A program made the translations under genes and the position numbers. 9,216 nucleotides of DNA, taken from NCBI GenBank assembly GCA_003517945.1, contig DOZP01000359.1, forward strand, positions 4,689 to 13,904, written 5' to 3'. Below are positions 1-7,155 of this stretch, in pieces. The notes beneath the pieces are model-generated. The model was not told where the DNA came from. It did no database searches and saw nothing but the letters and a program-made list of their open reading frames with translations. The DNA comes from Porphyromonadaceae bacterium. GTDB taxonomy: Bacteria; Bacteroidota; Bacteroidia; Bacteroidales; Tannerellaceae. Numbering within the stretch: position 1 is the first letter of the stretch; each line of letters begins with the position of its first letter.

Positions 1-224
1 TTTTTGTTTATAAAGCGGAAAAAGCCGGTTTCCATGCCATAGGTCAGTAAAACGACAAATAAGGCCGTATATCCGTACAGGTTCGTTACAATACCATATT
101 CCCCGGTGCTTCCAAGTACCCGGGTGTACATCGGCACCAGCATCCAGTTCAGGAACCGTCCGATCATACTGCTTAATCCGTATATGGCCGTGTCTTTGGC
201 CAAACGCTTCATGCCTCCTGCCAT
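1..224 (-). CDS. Polysaccharide/O-antigen flippase (Wzx/MOP family), N-terminal part only
   Basis: Only the first 74 codons are present; the gene runs off the left edge. The protein begins MAGGMKRLAKDTAIYGLSSM and continues with a glycine-rich, hydrophobic segment containing FLNWMLVPMYTRVL and then GEYGIVTNLYGYTALF. This is the typical N-terminus of Bacteroidota lipopolysaccharide/polysaccharide flippases of the MOP superfamily, which move lipid-linked oligosaccharides across the inner membrane. The LAKDTAIYG start and the VPMYTRVL end of the first membrane helix are the parts I recognise. Two in-frame ATGs are possible: 224, chosen because homologues carry a few residues before the LAKDTAIYG segment, and 212, which has a clear AGGAGG 2 bases upstream. 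That spacing is too short to be decisive. It lies 10 bases after the acyl-CoA synthetase stop and is probably co-transcribed with it. Family is fairly certain; substrate unknown. Confidence 0.8.
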   Translation of the reverse strand, partial: MAGGMKRLAKDTAIYGLSSMIGRFLNWMLVPMYTRVLGSTGEYGIVTNLYGYTALFVVLLTYGMETGFFRFINK

Positions 225-234
225 CTATCCCGCT

Positions 235-2304
235 TTAACTGTTTTTTTCGATTCTTATGCGTGCGTCGACTGCAATGATGCCTTTTTCGGTTGCCAGTAA
301 CGGGTTGATGTCTAATTCTTTGATTTCGGTTGCAAAGCGTAATAAGGCGGACAGGTGAACGATGATTTGTGCAAATTGATACTCGTTAATGCCCTTTTGC
401 CCGCGTGCGCCTTCAAATACTTGATAACCTCTCAGCGACCGGATCATGGAAAGCGCTTCTTCCGTGGCAAGGGGGGCCAGTCCGGATGCGATATCTTTGA
501 ATATTTCTACAAAAATACCGCCCAGTCCGCAGAGCACAAGGTGCCCGAATTTTTCTTCATATTTGGCTCCGGCAAATAATTCCATCCCTTTCAGCATCGG
601 TTGGATCATGACCGAATGAGCATCCGGAATCTTCATGAGCCGTTTGAATTCGATTTCAAGATGTTCCTGCGAACGGATGTTCAGTACAACGCCTCCTACA
701 TCCGATTTATGTACCGGCCCGACCACTTTGGCAACGACGGGATAACCGGCCTTCCCGGCAAAATTGCGGACTTCGTCCCATTGATCCGAAACCAGTTCTT
801 CGACTACCGGGATGCCTGCGGCCTTAAAAAGCATTTGTACATAATTGGGCGCAATATATCCGGATTCGGGAATATTATCAATGATGCGTCTGATCAATGG
901 AATGTCTACTCCCTTCAGTTCGAGGTTGTTGGCTAAAGGACGCGGCGTTTTCAGTATTTTAGTCAATGCGTTGGCCAGTCCCACTTCATCACTGAAATTG
1001 ACATGTCCTTTTTTTATAAAAAAGTCCGTTTCGTCCCATGCCGTACTTACGGATGGTAAAATCGGAAATATGGGTTTGCTGCATGTCCGCATTTTCTTAT
1101 CCAGTACGTCATACGCTTCGTATACGCGGGTTAATCCCGGACTGCCGAAAATGACGGCGATACCGTCTATCTCCTTGAATTTTTTCTCACAATAATCGAT
1201 GGCGGTTGCAAGATGTACGGGTTCGCCTGTTCCCAGTATGTCGATCGGATTACTGACCGATGAACCGGGCAACAGCTTGCTTTTTAATTCCTTCGCCATC
1301 GGATGATCGGATAATTTGGGAATCTCCATGCCTCCCTTGGCGAGAGCGTCGGTGAGGATGACCGCCGGCCCCCCGGCATGTGTTACAATGGCGATGTTTT
1401 TACCCTTTAGCTCTTTCAGAGTAAAGGCCGCTCCTATAGTCGCCAGCTCCTCACGGCTGTAGCAGCGTACGACTCCCGCTTTACGGAACAGGGCTTCTAC
1501 GGCCAGATCCGGATTGGCCATGGCGCCGGTATGTGATGAGGCGGCGCGGATACCGGATGCGGAAGTGCCGGATTTGATCGCTGCAATTTTACATCCTTTG
1601 TGAATCAGCGAACAGGTATGTTCCAGTAATTTGTCCGGATCTTTAATGCTTTCTATGTAAAGGAGTTTGATTTTCGAATCCTTTTCAGGGTCAAAATGAG
1701 TGTCCATGTATTCGAGCACGTCCTCGACCGTGGTCTGCGCTCCGTTGCCGATTGACCAGACCGAATTGAAACGTAGTCCCATTTTGATTGCGGATTCCAT
1801 GATGAAGATAGCCGTTCCCCCGGAACTGGAAACCATGTCGATGCCGAACGGATCCATTTCGGGTATCGGCAGCGTGAATAAACTGTGGTGATACCTGTTC
1901 AGGATGCCGATGCAATTCGGCCCGATCAGACTTGCGCCTGCTTTATTGATGACATCGACAATCTTCCGCTCAAGCTCTCCGCCTTCCTTTGTTTCCTCGC
2001 CGAATCCGGCTGTGTACATGATGAAGGCTTTCACCCCTTTTTGTTCTGCAAGCATAGTGACGGTCTCAAGGCAGGACGAGGCGGGAATTGATATAATGGC
2101 AAGATCCGTTTCCGGTATTTCCTGCACGTTCGGATAAGATTTTAATCCCTGAACTTCCGTTTCTTTCGCATTGACCACATAAAGTTCACCTTTATATTTG
2201 CCGTTAATGAGGTTCCTGACACAATTACCGCCCGGCTTGGATGTTTTGTTCGATCCCCCTACGACGACGATACTTTTCGGATGGATAAGTTCACTGTTAA
2301 TCAT
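235..2304 (-). CDS. ADP-forming acetate/acyl-CoA synthetase, fused alpha-beta (NDP-forming)
   Basis: About 689 residues. Enzymes of this family interconvert acyl-CoA, ADP and phosphate with free acid, CoA and ATP, giving substrate-level ATP during fermentation; the acid used here cannot be told. Numbering from the chosen start, residues 1-110 are a CoA-binding Rossmann domain (PKSIVVVGGSN, then VYVVN-like ELYVVNAKETEVQG). Residues 125-450 are succinyl-CoA-ligase-like domains with GPNCIGIL and SHTGAMANPD. The histidine of SHTGA, about residue 258, is the expected phosphohistidine. Residues 480-689 are the ATP-grasp beta part with HKSDVGGV, GLGGIFVE and IKELDINPL. Nothing appears missing. The frame is open to 2343, but the promoter found at 2321-2350 lies inside that extension, so the start must be the ATG at 2304 (MINSELIHPKS) or 2310. 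The 2304 start gives the N-terminus usual in Bacteroidales homologues. A flippase gene follows after 10 bases. Confidence 0.93.
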   Translation of the reverse strand: MINSELIHPKSIVVVGGSNKTSKPGGNCVRNLINGKYKGELYVVNAKETEVQGLKSYPNVQEIPETDLAIISIPASSCLETVTMLAEQKGVKAFIMYTAGFGEETKEGGELERKIVDVINKAGASLIGPNCIGILNRYHHSLFTLPIPEMDPFGIDMVSSSGGTAIFIMESAIKMGLRFNSVWSIGNGAQTTVEDVLEYMDTHFDPEKDSKIKLLYIESIKDPDKLLEHTCSLIHKGCKIAAIKSGTSASGIRAASSHTGAMANPDLAVEALFRKAGVVRCYSREELATIGAAFTLKELKGKNIAIVTHAGGPAVILTDALAKGGMEIPKLSDHPMAKELKSKLLPGSSVSNPIDILGTGEPVHLATAIDYCEKKFKEIDGIAVIFGSPGLTRVYEAYDVLDKKMRTCSKPIFPILPSVSTAWDETDFFIKKGHVNFSDEVGLANALTKILKTPRPLANNLELKGVDIPLIRRIIDNIPESGYIAPNYVQMLFKAAGIPVVEELVSDQWDEVRNFAGKAGYPVVAKVVGPVHKSDVGGVVLNIRSQEHLEIEFKRLMKIPDAHSVMIQPMLKGMELFAGAKYEEKFGHLVLCGLGGIFVEIFKDIASGLAPLATEEALSMIRSLRGYQVFEGARGQKGINEYQFAQIIVHLSALLRFATEIKELDINPLLATEKGIIAVDARIRIEKNS

Positions 2305-2320
2305 AACCATATATTTTTCA

Positions 2321-2350
2321 CAAACATACGGAAAAAATATCAATGTGCAA
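2321..2350 (-). promoter_or_regulatory. Bacteroidota promoter for the acyl-CoA synthetase
   Basis: On the minus strand there is TATGTTTG at 2328-2321, a perfect match to the Bacteroidota -7 consensus TAnnTTTG. A TTG at 2350-2348 lies 19 bases upstream, at the expected -33 position. Transcription would begin around 2314, only about 10 bases before the ATG at 2304, so the leader is extremely short. There is no room for a Shine-Dalgarno sequence. The site also rules out the longer reading frame start at 2343. Confidence 0.65.
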
Positions 2351-2629
2351 TGTATGACTTTTCAATAAATAGGATCATGCCGCAGGTTTAAGATATATGG
2401 AGAATGTATAATATAGGAATTATAGGGGGTGTAGGCAAATAAAATATAACCATAATTTTCAAAAGATAAAATACGGAATCAAATCATTATCCGCACTCGT
2501 TTTTTTCTATATTAAGAATAAAAGATCATTTTTCTAATTTTAATCGGGATAATTAATTTAGATTGTTACTGTTTTATTATCAGAGATTTAACTTTTGTCA
2601 ATCAAAAAAAAATATAGATATGGAAAATA

Positions 2630-2665
2630 ATTGTTTCGATTTTACGTAAATTTAACAAAAACAAT
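2630..2665. repeat. Palindrome inside an inverted repeat, possible operator
   Basis: TTTACGTAAA at 2641-2650 is a perfect 10-base palindrome. It is flanked by ATTGTTT (2630-2636) and its reverse complement AAACAAT (2659-2665), whose centre is offset by two bases from the inner palindrome. The inner palindrome sits 17 bases before the TAACTTTG element, about where a -33 box would be, and no good -33 TTTG is present there. A regulator site is therefore plausible, but in AT-rich DNA short palindromes also arise by chance. Confidence 0.35.
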
Positions 2666-2667
2666 AT

Positions 2668-2675
2668 TAACTTTG
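2668..2675 (+). promoter_or_regulatory. Promoter -7 element of the tss operon
   Basis: TAACTTTG at 2668-2675 matches the Bacteroidota -7 consensus TAnnTTTG exactly. Initiation would fall near 2682, leaving a leader of about 40 bases before the ATG at 2721. A matching -33 TTTG is not seen at 19-21 bases upstream, which suggests a weak or activator-dependent promoter. The element lies inside the longer reading frame that opens at a TTG at 2631, so that upstream start cannot be the real one. Confidence 0.55.
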
Positions 2676-2694
2676 CGAGGGGATATTGGTGAAT

Positions 2695-2724
2695 ATGATA
2701 CAATTTTATATATTATACGTATGA
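2695..2724 (+). CDS. Possible 9-codon leader ORF overlapping the tssQ start
   Basis: ATG at 2695 opens a nine-codon frame reading MIQFYILYV, closed by TGA at 2722-2724. The stop overlaps the ATG of the next gene in the arrangement ATGA. It would be the first ATG on a transcript starting near 2682. Purine-rich GAGGGG at 2676-2681 lies upstream but partly outside the predicted transcript. This overlap is typical of translational coupling, but so short a frame in AT-rich DNA can easily be accidental. Confidence 0.2.
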   Translation: MIQFYILYV

Positions 2725-3224
2725 AGGCAAGGAATAGTGATGATATATACAAGGCAATGCTTACTTTTTGCTACTATTTGGTAGCTTCTATTGCTTTAGG
2801 AGTTTGTGTTTTTTCATGTTTTATGAAAACCTCATCCGTTGAGGTCTATAAGATATTGGAAAAAACACGGGAATATGATTTTATTCAAACACAACAAGTA
2901 AACATGACGGAAAGTGTGGATACGCTGTACTTTTATTCCAGTTTGTTGAATACCGATCCAAAAATAAACAATTCACTCATGTATAATGTCATAAGTGGTA
3001 GAAAACTACATTTAATCAATACTGCAAGCTCAATGTCTGAGAAAGATTGCAGGTTATACCAAAAACTAACCAGCCAGATGAATACCTTTTTAAGCATAAA
3101 GGATTCTATCCGGTTAGCGATGACAGAGGAAGAAATGGTACGGGCTGATCTGATAAGATGTATATCAGACAACCGTAAAGTAACACGGCAAATGGCTGTC
3201 GGAGGTTTAACGTATGATAGATAA
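2721..3224 (+). CDS. tssQ: T6SS membrane-complex protein, TssQ-like single-pass protein
   Basis: A 167-residue protein with a short cytoplasmic N-terminus (MKARNSDDIYK), one membrane helix at about 12-35, and a largely helical remainder expected in the periplasm. VFSC at 30-33 resembles a lipobox only weakly, because of the phenylalanine at -2, so a membrane anchor is preferred. The name rests mainly on position. Bacteroidota T6SS membrane complexes are encoded in the order tssN-Q-O-P-R, and this gene is followed by good TssO-, TssP- and TssR-like genes. It shares a membrane helix plus a VD[ST]LY motif (66-70 here) with the next gene, so the two are probably related. The ATG at 2721 was chosen because the predicted promoter lies at 2668-2675 and no earlier in-frame ATG follows it. 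No Shine-Dalgarno is visible. It is noticeably AT-rich compared with tssP and tssR. It could alternatively be a second TssO-type protein. Confidence 0.55.
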   Translation: MKARNSDDIYKAMLTFCYYLVASIALGVCVFSCFMKTSSVEVYKILEKTREYDFIQTQQVNMTESVDTLYFYSSLLNTDPKINNSLMYNVISGRKLHLINTASSMSEKDCRLYQKLTSQMNTFLSIKDSIRLAMTEEEMVRADLIRCISDNRKVTRQMAVGGLTYDR

Positions 3225-3235
3225 AAGATAAAGCT

Positions 3236-3736
3236 ATGAATGATACAATGAATCAAAAAGAAAAAGTGATGGGCTTCATTTATGTATTTTTGCTCTTCGC
3301 ATCCGTTACTGCAATCTGTTGTCTTTTATTGTTTTACTATAATTCGGACTATAAAGTATTCGCGCAAAAGGATTTTGCCATATACAAAATGGACCGGATC
3401 AGGGAACACCAGGAAGCGCAAAGTAAAGTATCTGTTGTGGTTGACTCGTTATATAATAAAATCAATCACTATAATCCAGGCGTACAAGCTGTATATGAAG
3501 AAAATGATATAAAATTTATGATAAACACCCTGAAAAACGTCTATGAAGAAAAAGCCTGGGATGTCAGATATAAGTCATTCTATCATATTGCGGAATTTTA
3601 TTCCATGTGGTTCATTGATAAAAAAGACCTTTGGGGAAAACAGGAAAATATTCGTAAGTTTAAGAAAAATCTGGAGGAATGCGAGGTCGGACTACTCAAA
3701 AATAAAAACGACTTAAACGCATCTTTAAACAAGTAA
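3236..3736 (+). CDS. tssO: T6SS membrane-complex protein TssO-like
   Basis: A 166-residue protein. Residues 1-11 are polar and lysine-rich (the NQKEK segment is characteristic of TssO N-termini as I know them). Residues 12-35 form one membrane helix, and the rest is charged and predicted helical, presumably periplasmic. A VDSLY motif at 69-73 is followed by NPGVQAVYEENDIKFMI, which I associate with the TssO family. TssO is one of five proteins (TssN, Q, O, P, R) that form the T6SS trans-envelope complex in Bacteroidota in place of TssJLM. The gene starts 11 bases after tssQ and ends with tandem stops TAATAA; tssP follows 14 bases later. Two start codons are possible, 3236 and 3248. The second gives MNQKEK, nearer to homologues, but neither has a clear ribosome-binding site. 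Family moderately sure. Confidence 0.68.
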   Translation: MNDTMNQKEKVMGFIYVFLLFASVTAICCLLLFYYNSDYKVFAQKDFAIYKMDRIREHQEAQSKVSVVVDSLYNKINHYNPGVQAVYEENDIKFMINTLKNVYEEKAWDVRYKSFYHIAEFYSMWFIDKKDLWGKQENIRKFKKNLEECEVGLLKNKNDLNASLNK

Positions 3737-3750
3737 TAAGTATATACAAC

Positions 3751-4638
3751 ATGAAGAAACTAAAGAATTCTAAGATATACCTCGTGCTTGGCACTATTAT
3801 AGTTTGCATTGTAATAGCTTTCATTATCAGATATTTTTTTAGTTCAACTAAAATTCAGGCATTCGTATCATCCACCGAAATATATAAAGGAGAACCGTTG
3901 GGTTATTCCGACAGTACTTTTCGCGCAAAAGAATGGCTCTGGGAATTTGGGAACGGAGATATTTCAACTGAAAAGTCAGGTGAGTATAAGTACAAAGATA
4001 TCGGAACGTACATGTTACGCTTGACGGTTAATGACAATATTCAAAAAGAATTTATTATTAATGTCCGTCCGTCCGTAAGACTTGAGCGGGATTCTATCAT
4101 AAGGATTGATGCCCCGACAACAGCCATGCAGGATGAGCTTGTTGTTTTCCGGGGAATCGGACTATCCAAAGAATGGAGGTGGGCTTTCGGGGCGACAGGA
4201 ATTATTGATTCACGCGACCAGGTCGCCATTTATTCTTATCCGGAACCGGGTAGGTATGAAGTAGAATTGACGACCGAGGAAACAAAATATCCGGTAAGGC
4301 ACCAGATTGAAATTTTCCCCAAATATATGGAGAGTGACACAACGGATGTATTGTCTCTTATCGGGAACGATATCCGCGAGAAGCTACAGGCGATCGTCGA
4401 CGGAAAGCCGTTTAATCCGAACTACAATCATATCATGACCCGGTACCTGTGCAACAATTCTCAATTGTTGGTTGTTGTAAACAGCGACCGGAAGAATGAC
4501 TTCTATTCATACTGTCAGGGGCTTAAAATTTTAGGAAAGCAAAATACGGATATATTACAGGTCGTCGTCGTACCGGACGAAGAACGTCCTGCCTGCCTGA
4601 GCAAATTATATGTGATGCAGGCTACAAGAGATGACTGA
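3751..4638 (+). CDS. tssP: T6SS membrane-complex protein TssP-like, two PKD-like domains
   Basis: A 295-residue protein. It has a lysine-rich N-terminus (MKKLKNSK), one membrane helix at about 9-30, and a periplasmic part. Residues 34-106 are a PKD-like beta-sandwich: WEFGNGD at 64-70 is the usual PKD W-x-F-G-D/N-G motif, and YKDIGTYMLRLTV is the usual second motif. Residues 116-190 are a second, more degenerate copy with WAFGATG at 144-150 and YPEPGRYEVELT. Residues 195-295 form a separate mixed alpha/beta domain ending LQVVVVPDEERPA. It lies between tssO and tssR, the position of TssP in the Bacteroidota membrane complex, where PKD domains would make protein contacts spanning the periplasm. 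Spacing is 14 bases after tssO and 27 before tssR. The second PKD copy lacks the acidic residue after glycine in the motif, so it may be purely structural. Confidence 0.72.
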   Translation: MKKLKNSKIYLVLGTIIVCIVIAFIIRYFFSSTKIQAFVSSTEIYKGEPLGYSDSTFRAKEWLWEFGNGDISTEKSGEYKYKDIGTYMLRLTVNDNIQKEFIINVRPSVRLERDSIIRIDAPTTAMQDELVVFRGIGLSKEWRWAFGATGIIDSRDQVAIYSYPEPGRYEVELTTEETKYPVRHQIEIFPKYMESDTTDVLSLIGNDIREKLQAIVDGKPFNPNYNHIMTRYLCNNSQLLVVVNSDRKNDFYSYCQGLKILGKQNTDILQVVVVPDEERPACLSKLYVMQATRDD

Positions 4639-4665
4639 AACATTTTCATACAACTCCCAAGCGAT

Positions 4666-7143
4666 ATGTTAAATATAAAACATCTGATAGCGTCAATAAT
4701 GCTTGCCGGCATTTTTACCTCATGCGCTCCCGTCAATATATTCACCCGGCTGAAAAAAACACCGCGGGAATACACTATGAACTACTGCGGTGAAGAAATA
4801 ATAGCTCCTTTTAGTCCGTATAACAAACAGACATGGGTTGTTTTTTCTGACCGGGAAGGGAATTATACCCTGCAAAATCCCGGCGGAAAGGTCAAAATGA
4901 AAGACATTGAATATCTGGACGCCTTTTATGTTGCCCGACGGAAAGGCGATTACTGCAAACTGATTAAATATGACCCGGCCATAGTAAACGGCAATATGTT
5001 TGTAAGCCGCATCAAAGATCGTAAACAGGCCCAATATTACGGCTGGATTCACAAATCCCGGTTGCTGCTGACCAAGCAATCGGAAACCGATATTGCAACC
5101 GGATTTAAGAACAAACAAGTCACGATTGTATCCGACACCGCCTGCATTGCGGACCCTGTATTTTATTTTGCAGATGATTCCATTAAAATATTCAAAGACC
5201 CGGATCTTCGCATCGAAAACGGCACATTGCCGTTCTATGAAATCGTATATACCCTCAAAACGTCGCGCGACAAACAGAAAAAATTAATTGCACGCAAACC
5301 GGTCGTTGAACCCGATAGCGTACAAACCGATGTGTTGGGATGGGTTCATGAATCGGTTATCCGGAATATGGGGCAACGCTTACATGCAGACATAACATCC
5401 ATTCCGGAAGATTCGCTGTTATTCCTCTCAAAAAATAATCAGGATACGTTGCGATTCTCCGACCAGACTTTCGACGAAAGCATCAACTTTTCTCAACGAA
5501 ACAATAAAGCGCTAAAATATAGCCCTGTTTTATCCTATTGTCCGACAGACTCAAATGTCAACATCAAAACCGGAATGCCGGGTATGGTTATAGATCAGGG
5601 CGACAACTATGTGCTCAATGTGAATGGTAACCGGATTTCATACGGTAAGTTCAAACAACTTGAAAAGGATCTGAAAAAACTGAACATCATGTTTGTTTTT
5701 GAAGGCAAAGAGCAGGTGGTAGAAAACTACCCGTCTATCATAAATGTAATCCAGAACCTGCAGCCTGCCTTTGAGAATAACGACGACCGGTTTAGTTATA
5801 AATTCGGCGCTGTTATAGCGTCACAGGGAGAAACATCCGCTTCTTATCCGCTCATTAAATCCATAGGTATGACCGAGAGCTATACGGAAGTCATGGATTA
5901 TCTGATTGCCGAAACGGATGTTTCAAAAAATATAAAACCATTACCTACCCGGTATACATGGAGAGGTGTCGGTAAGGCGGTCGATATGATTGAGCCATAT
6001 AAAGATGCGACAAATATTTTTGTTATTATCGGCGAAGAGGGGTACAGCGAATGGGTTGACTCTGTTCTTGTCGGTAGAATGGCCGACGCTAACTGTCGTT
6101 TGCTCGGTTTCCAGATGTTCAGTATAAGCGAAAATGCCGGAAACAACTTCGTGTTGCAAATCGAAAACATGATTGCACATTGCGCCGAAAGAGAGGCGAT
6201 CAAAAAGAGGGAAAAAATTGTATATATGGATCAGGTAAAAAAAATAAACCGCTACCGCGAAAGTTCCCGGAATGTATATGCATTGGATTTCCCGGACAAA
6301 AGTATGACACAAGGTTGGATTTTATTTCCTGAAAAAACAGTCACAATGCCTCTTGATATACTGGCTAACGGTATTGATTCGCTGATTGCGGAGGTGAAAT
6401 GGGATAACAAAAACCTGATAAACAGCTTGTATAAGGCGTTTAGTGAAGTTGGAAACCACCGGTATCGGTACGATTCCGTCTGGGTTGCTTATCATCACCT
6501 GCCACCCGCACATATGTTTGACAAAGAATTGCCGAAAAGGTTTACCACGCAACTTCCTGCGTGGTTTATGCCGGCTCAGGGAATGTACGTCACAGATTCG
6601 GTTGATAACGAAATTGATTATCATCTGCTGTTATCAAAAGAAGAAATGGACGAACTGCTGATGTTCATGACGAGCCTTTGCGAAAATGAAGTTGATTACA
6701 AATACAAAGGTTATCGCAAAAAAGCGAAAAAGCGATGTAACTGTCCGGACGATGAAATCACGGTCGAATATAATGAACAGACCTTTGATCCCGAAAATCC
6801 GGAATATCTGAGCACCCGAATGATACGGAAAAAACTTCAGGACTTGTATTTTGACGAAATCATGACTTGCCGGCTTTGTAAAATAAAACGAAAAGACATT
6901 CGTCGTTATACTTTAGCCAAAGCACAGCTTCGCATCACCGGAAGCCCGACAAATACATTAATGACACAACAGTATGTAGGTAACATCCGTAAAAAACAAT
7001 GTATCTCCGATGCCGAACTGGATAAATTGATTATCTATTTTAAACAGAAAAAAGAAGAACTGGATAAATACATGAATCATGCCGACAAATTTGAATCAAA
7101 CGGTCAGACCTATTTCTGGATTCATCAGGATTTATTACCATAA
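4666..7143 (+). CDS. tssR: T6SS membrane-complex protein TssR-like, large lipoprotein
   Basis: An 825-residue protein with a lipoprotein signal (MLNIKHLIASIMLAGIFTSC, lipidated Cys20). No acidic surface-export signal follows the cysteine, so the outer membrane facing the periplasm is likely. Residues 55-135 and about 160-232 look like two SH3b-like domains; each ends in a matching motif, YYGWIHKS (124-131) and VLGWVHES (223-230). Residues 339-505 have the alternating strand/helix pattern of a von Willebrand A domain (NIMFVFEGKE, FSYKFGAVIAS, TNIFVIIGEEG, RLLGFQMFSI). The metal-binding DxSxS motif is lost, so metal binding is unlikely. The C-terminal third is helical and carries CxC at 691-693 and CxxC at 735-738. 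Size, lipobox and place directly after tssP fit TssR, the largest component of the Bacteroidota T6SS membrane complex. Domain calls are inference from pattern; the family call is firmer. Confidence 0.78.
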   Translation: MLNIKHLIASIMLAGIFTSCAPVNIFTRLKKTPREYTMNYCGEEIIAPFSPYNKQTWVVFSDREGNYTLQNPGGKVKMKDIEYLDAFYVARRKGDYCKLIKYDPAIVNGNMFVSRIKDRKQAQYYGWIHKSRLLLTKQSETDIATGFKNKQVTIVSDTACIADPVFYFADDSIKIFKDPDLRIENGTLPFYEIVYTLKTSRDKQKKLIARKPVVEPDSVQTDVLGWVHESVIRNMGQRLHADITSIPEDSLLFLSKNNQDTLRFSDQTFDESINFSQRNNKALKYSPVLSYCPTDSNVNIKTGMPGMVIDQGDNYVLNVNGNRISYGKFKQLEKDLKKLNIMFVFEGKEQVVENYPSIINVIQNLQPAFENNDDRFSYKFGAVIASQGETSASYPLIKSIGMTESYTEVMDYLIAETDVSKNIKPLPTRYTWRGVGKAVDMIEPYKDATNIFVIIGEEGYSEWVDSVLVGRMADANCRLLGFQMFSISENAGNNFVLQIENMIAHCAEREAIKKREKIVYMDQVKKINRYRESSRNVYALDFPDKSMTQGWILFPEKTVTMPLDILANGIDSLIAEVKWDNKNLINSLYKAFSEVGNHRYRYDSVWVAYHHLPPAHMFDKELPKRFTTQLPAWFMPAQGMYVTDSVDNEIDYHLLLSKEEMDELLMFMTSLCENEVDYKYKGYRKKAKKRCNCPDDEITVEYNEQTFDPENPEYLSTRMIRKKLQDLYFDEIMTCRLCKIKRKDIRRYTLAKAQLRITGSPTNTLMTQQYVGNIRKKQCISDAELDKLIIYFKQKKEELDKYMNHADKFESNGQTYFWIHQDLLP

Positions 7144-7155
7144 AAACAGATAGAG

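Larger units (their letters stand above)
2305..2720. other. Divergent AT-rich intergenic region
   Basis: About 416 bases separate the leftward synthetase gene from the rightward tss operon. It is much richer in A and T than the flanking genes. Apart from the two promoters, the palindrome and the possible leader ORF listed separately, I see no coding potential. The part from about 2351 to 2625 contains only A/T tracts, including a T7 run near 2500 and A9 near 2604. No tRNA, insertion-sequence end or hairpin terminator stands out. It marks the border between ordinary chromosomal genes and the T6SS locus. Confidence 0.7.

Noticed and set aside
601..1195. Overlapping plus-strand ORFs of about 110 codons
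   Set aside because: They lie antisense within the conserved synthetase coding region and have no recognisable protein features.
2406..2411. TATAAT hexamer resembling a sigma-70 -10 box
   Set aside because: Bacteroidota primary sigma factor uses TAnnTTTG; the hexamer is in AT-rich DNA with no suitable partner box.
2588..2596. TAACTTTTG as an additional promoter
   Set aside because: The spacing inside the element is one base too long for TAnnTTTG and it is further from the gene than the perfect match at 2668.
2631..2720. N-terminal extension of the tssQ frame from a TTG start
   Set aside because: It contains the predicted promoter element and palindrome, and the membrane-anchor N-terminus begins naturally at the ATG at 2721.
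2808..2819. Lipobox-like VFSC in the TssQ-like protein
   Set aside because: The bulky residue at -2, the acidic N-terminal region and the long hydrophobic run favour an uncleaved membrane helix, though lipidation is not excluded.
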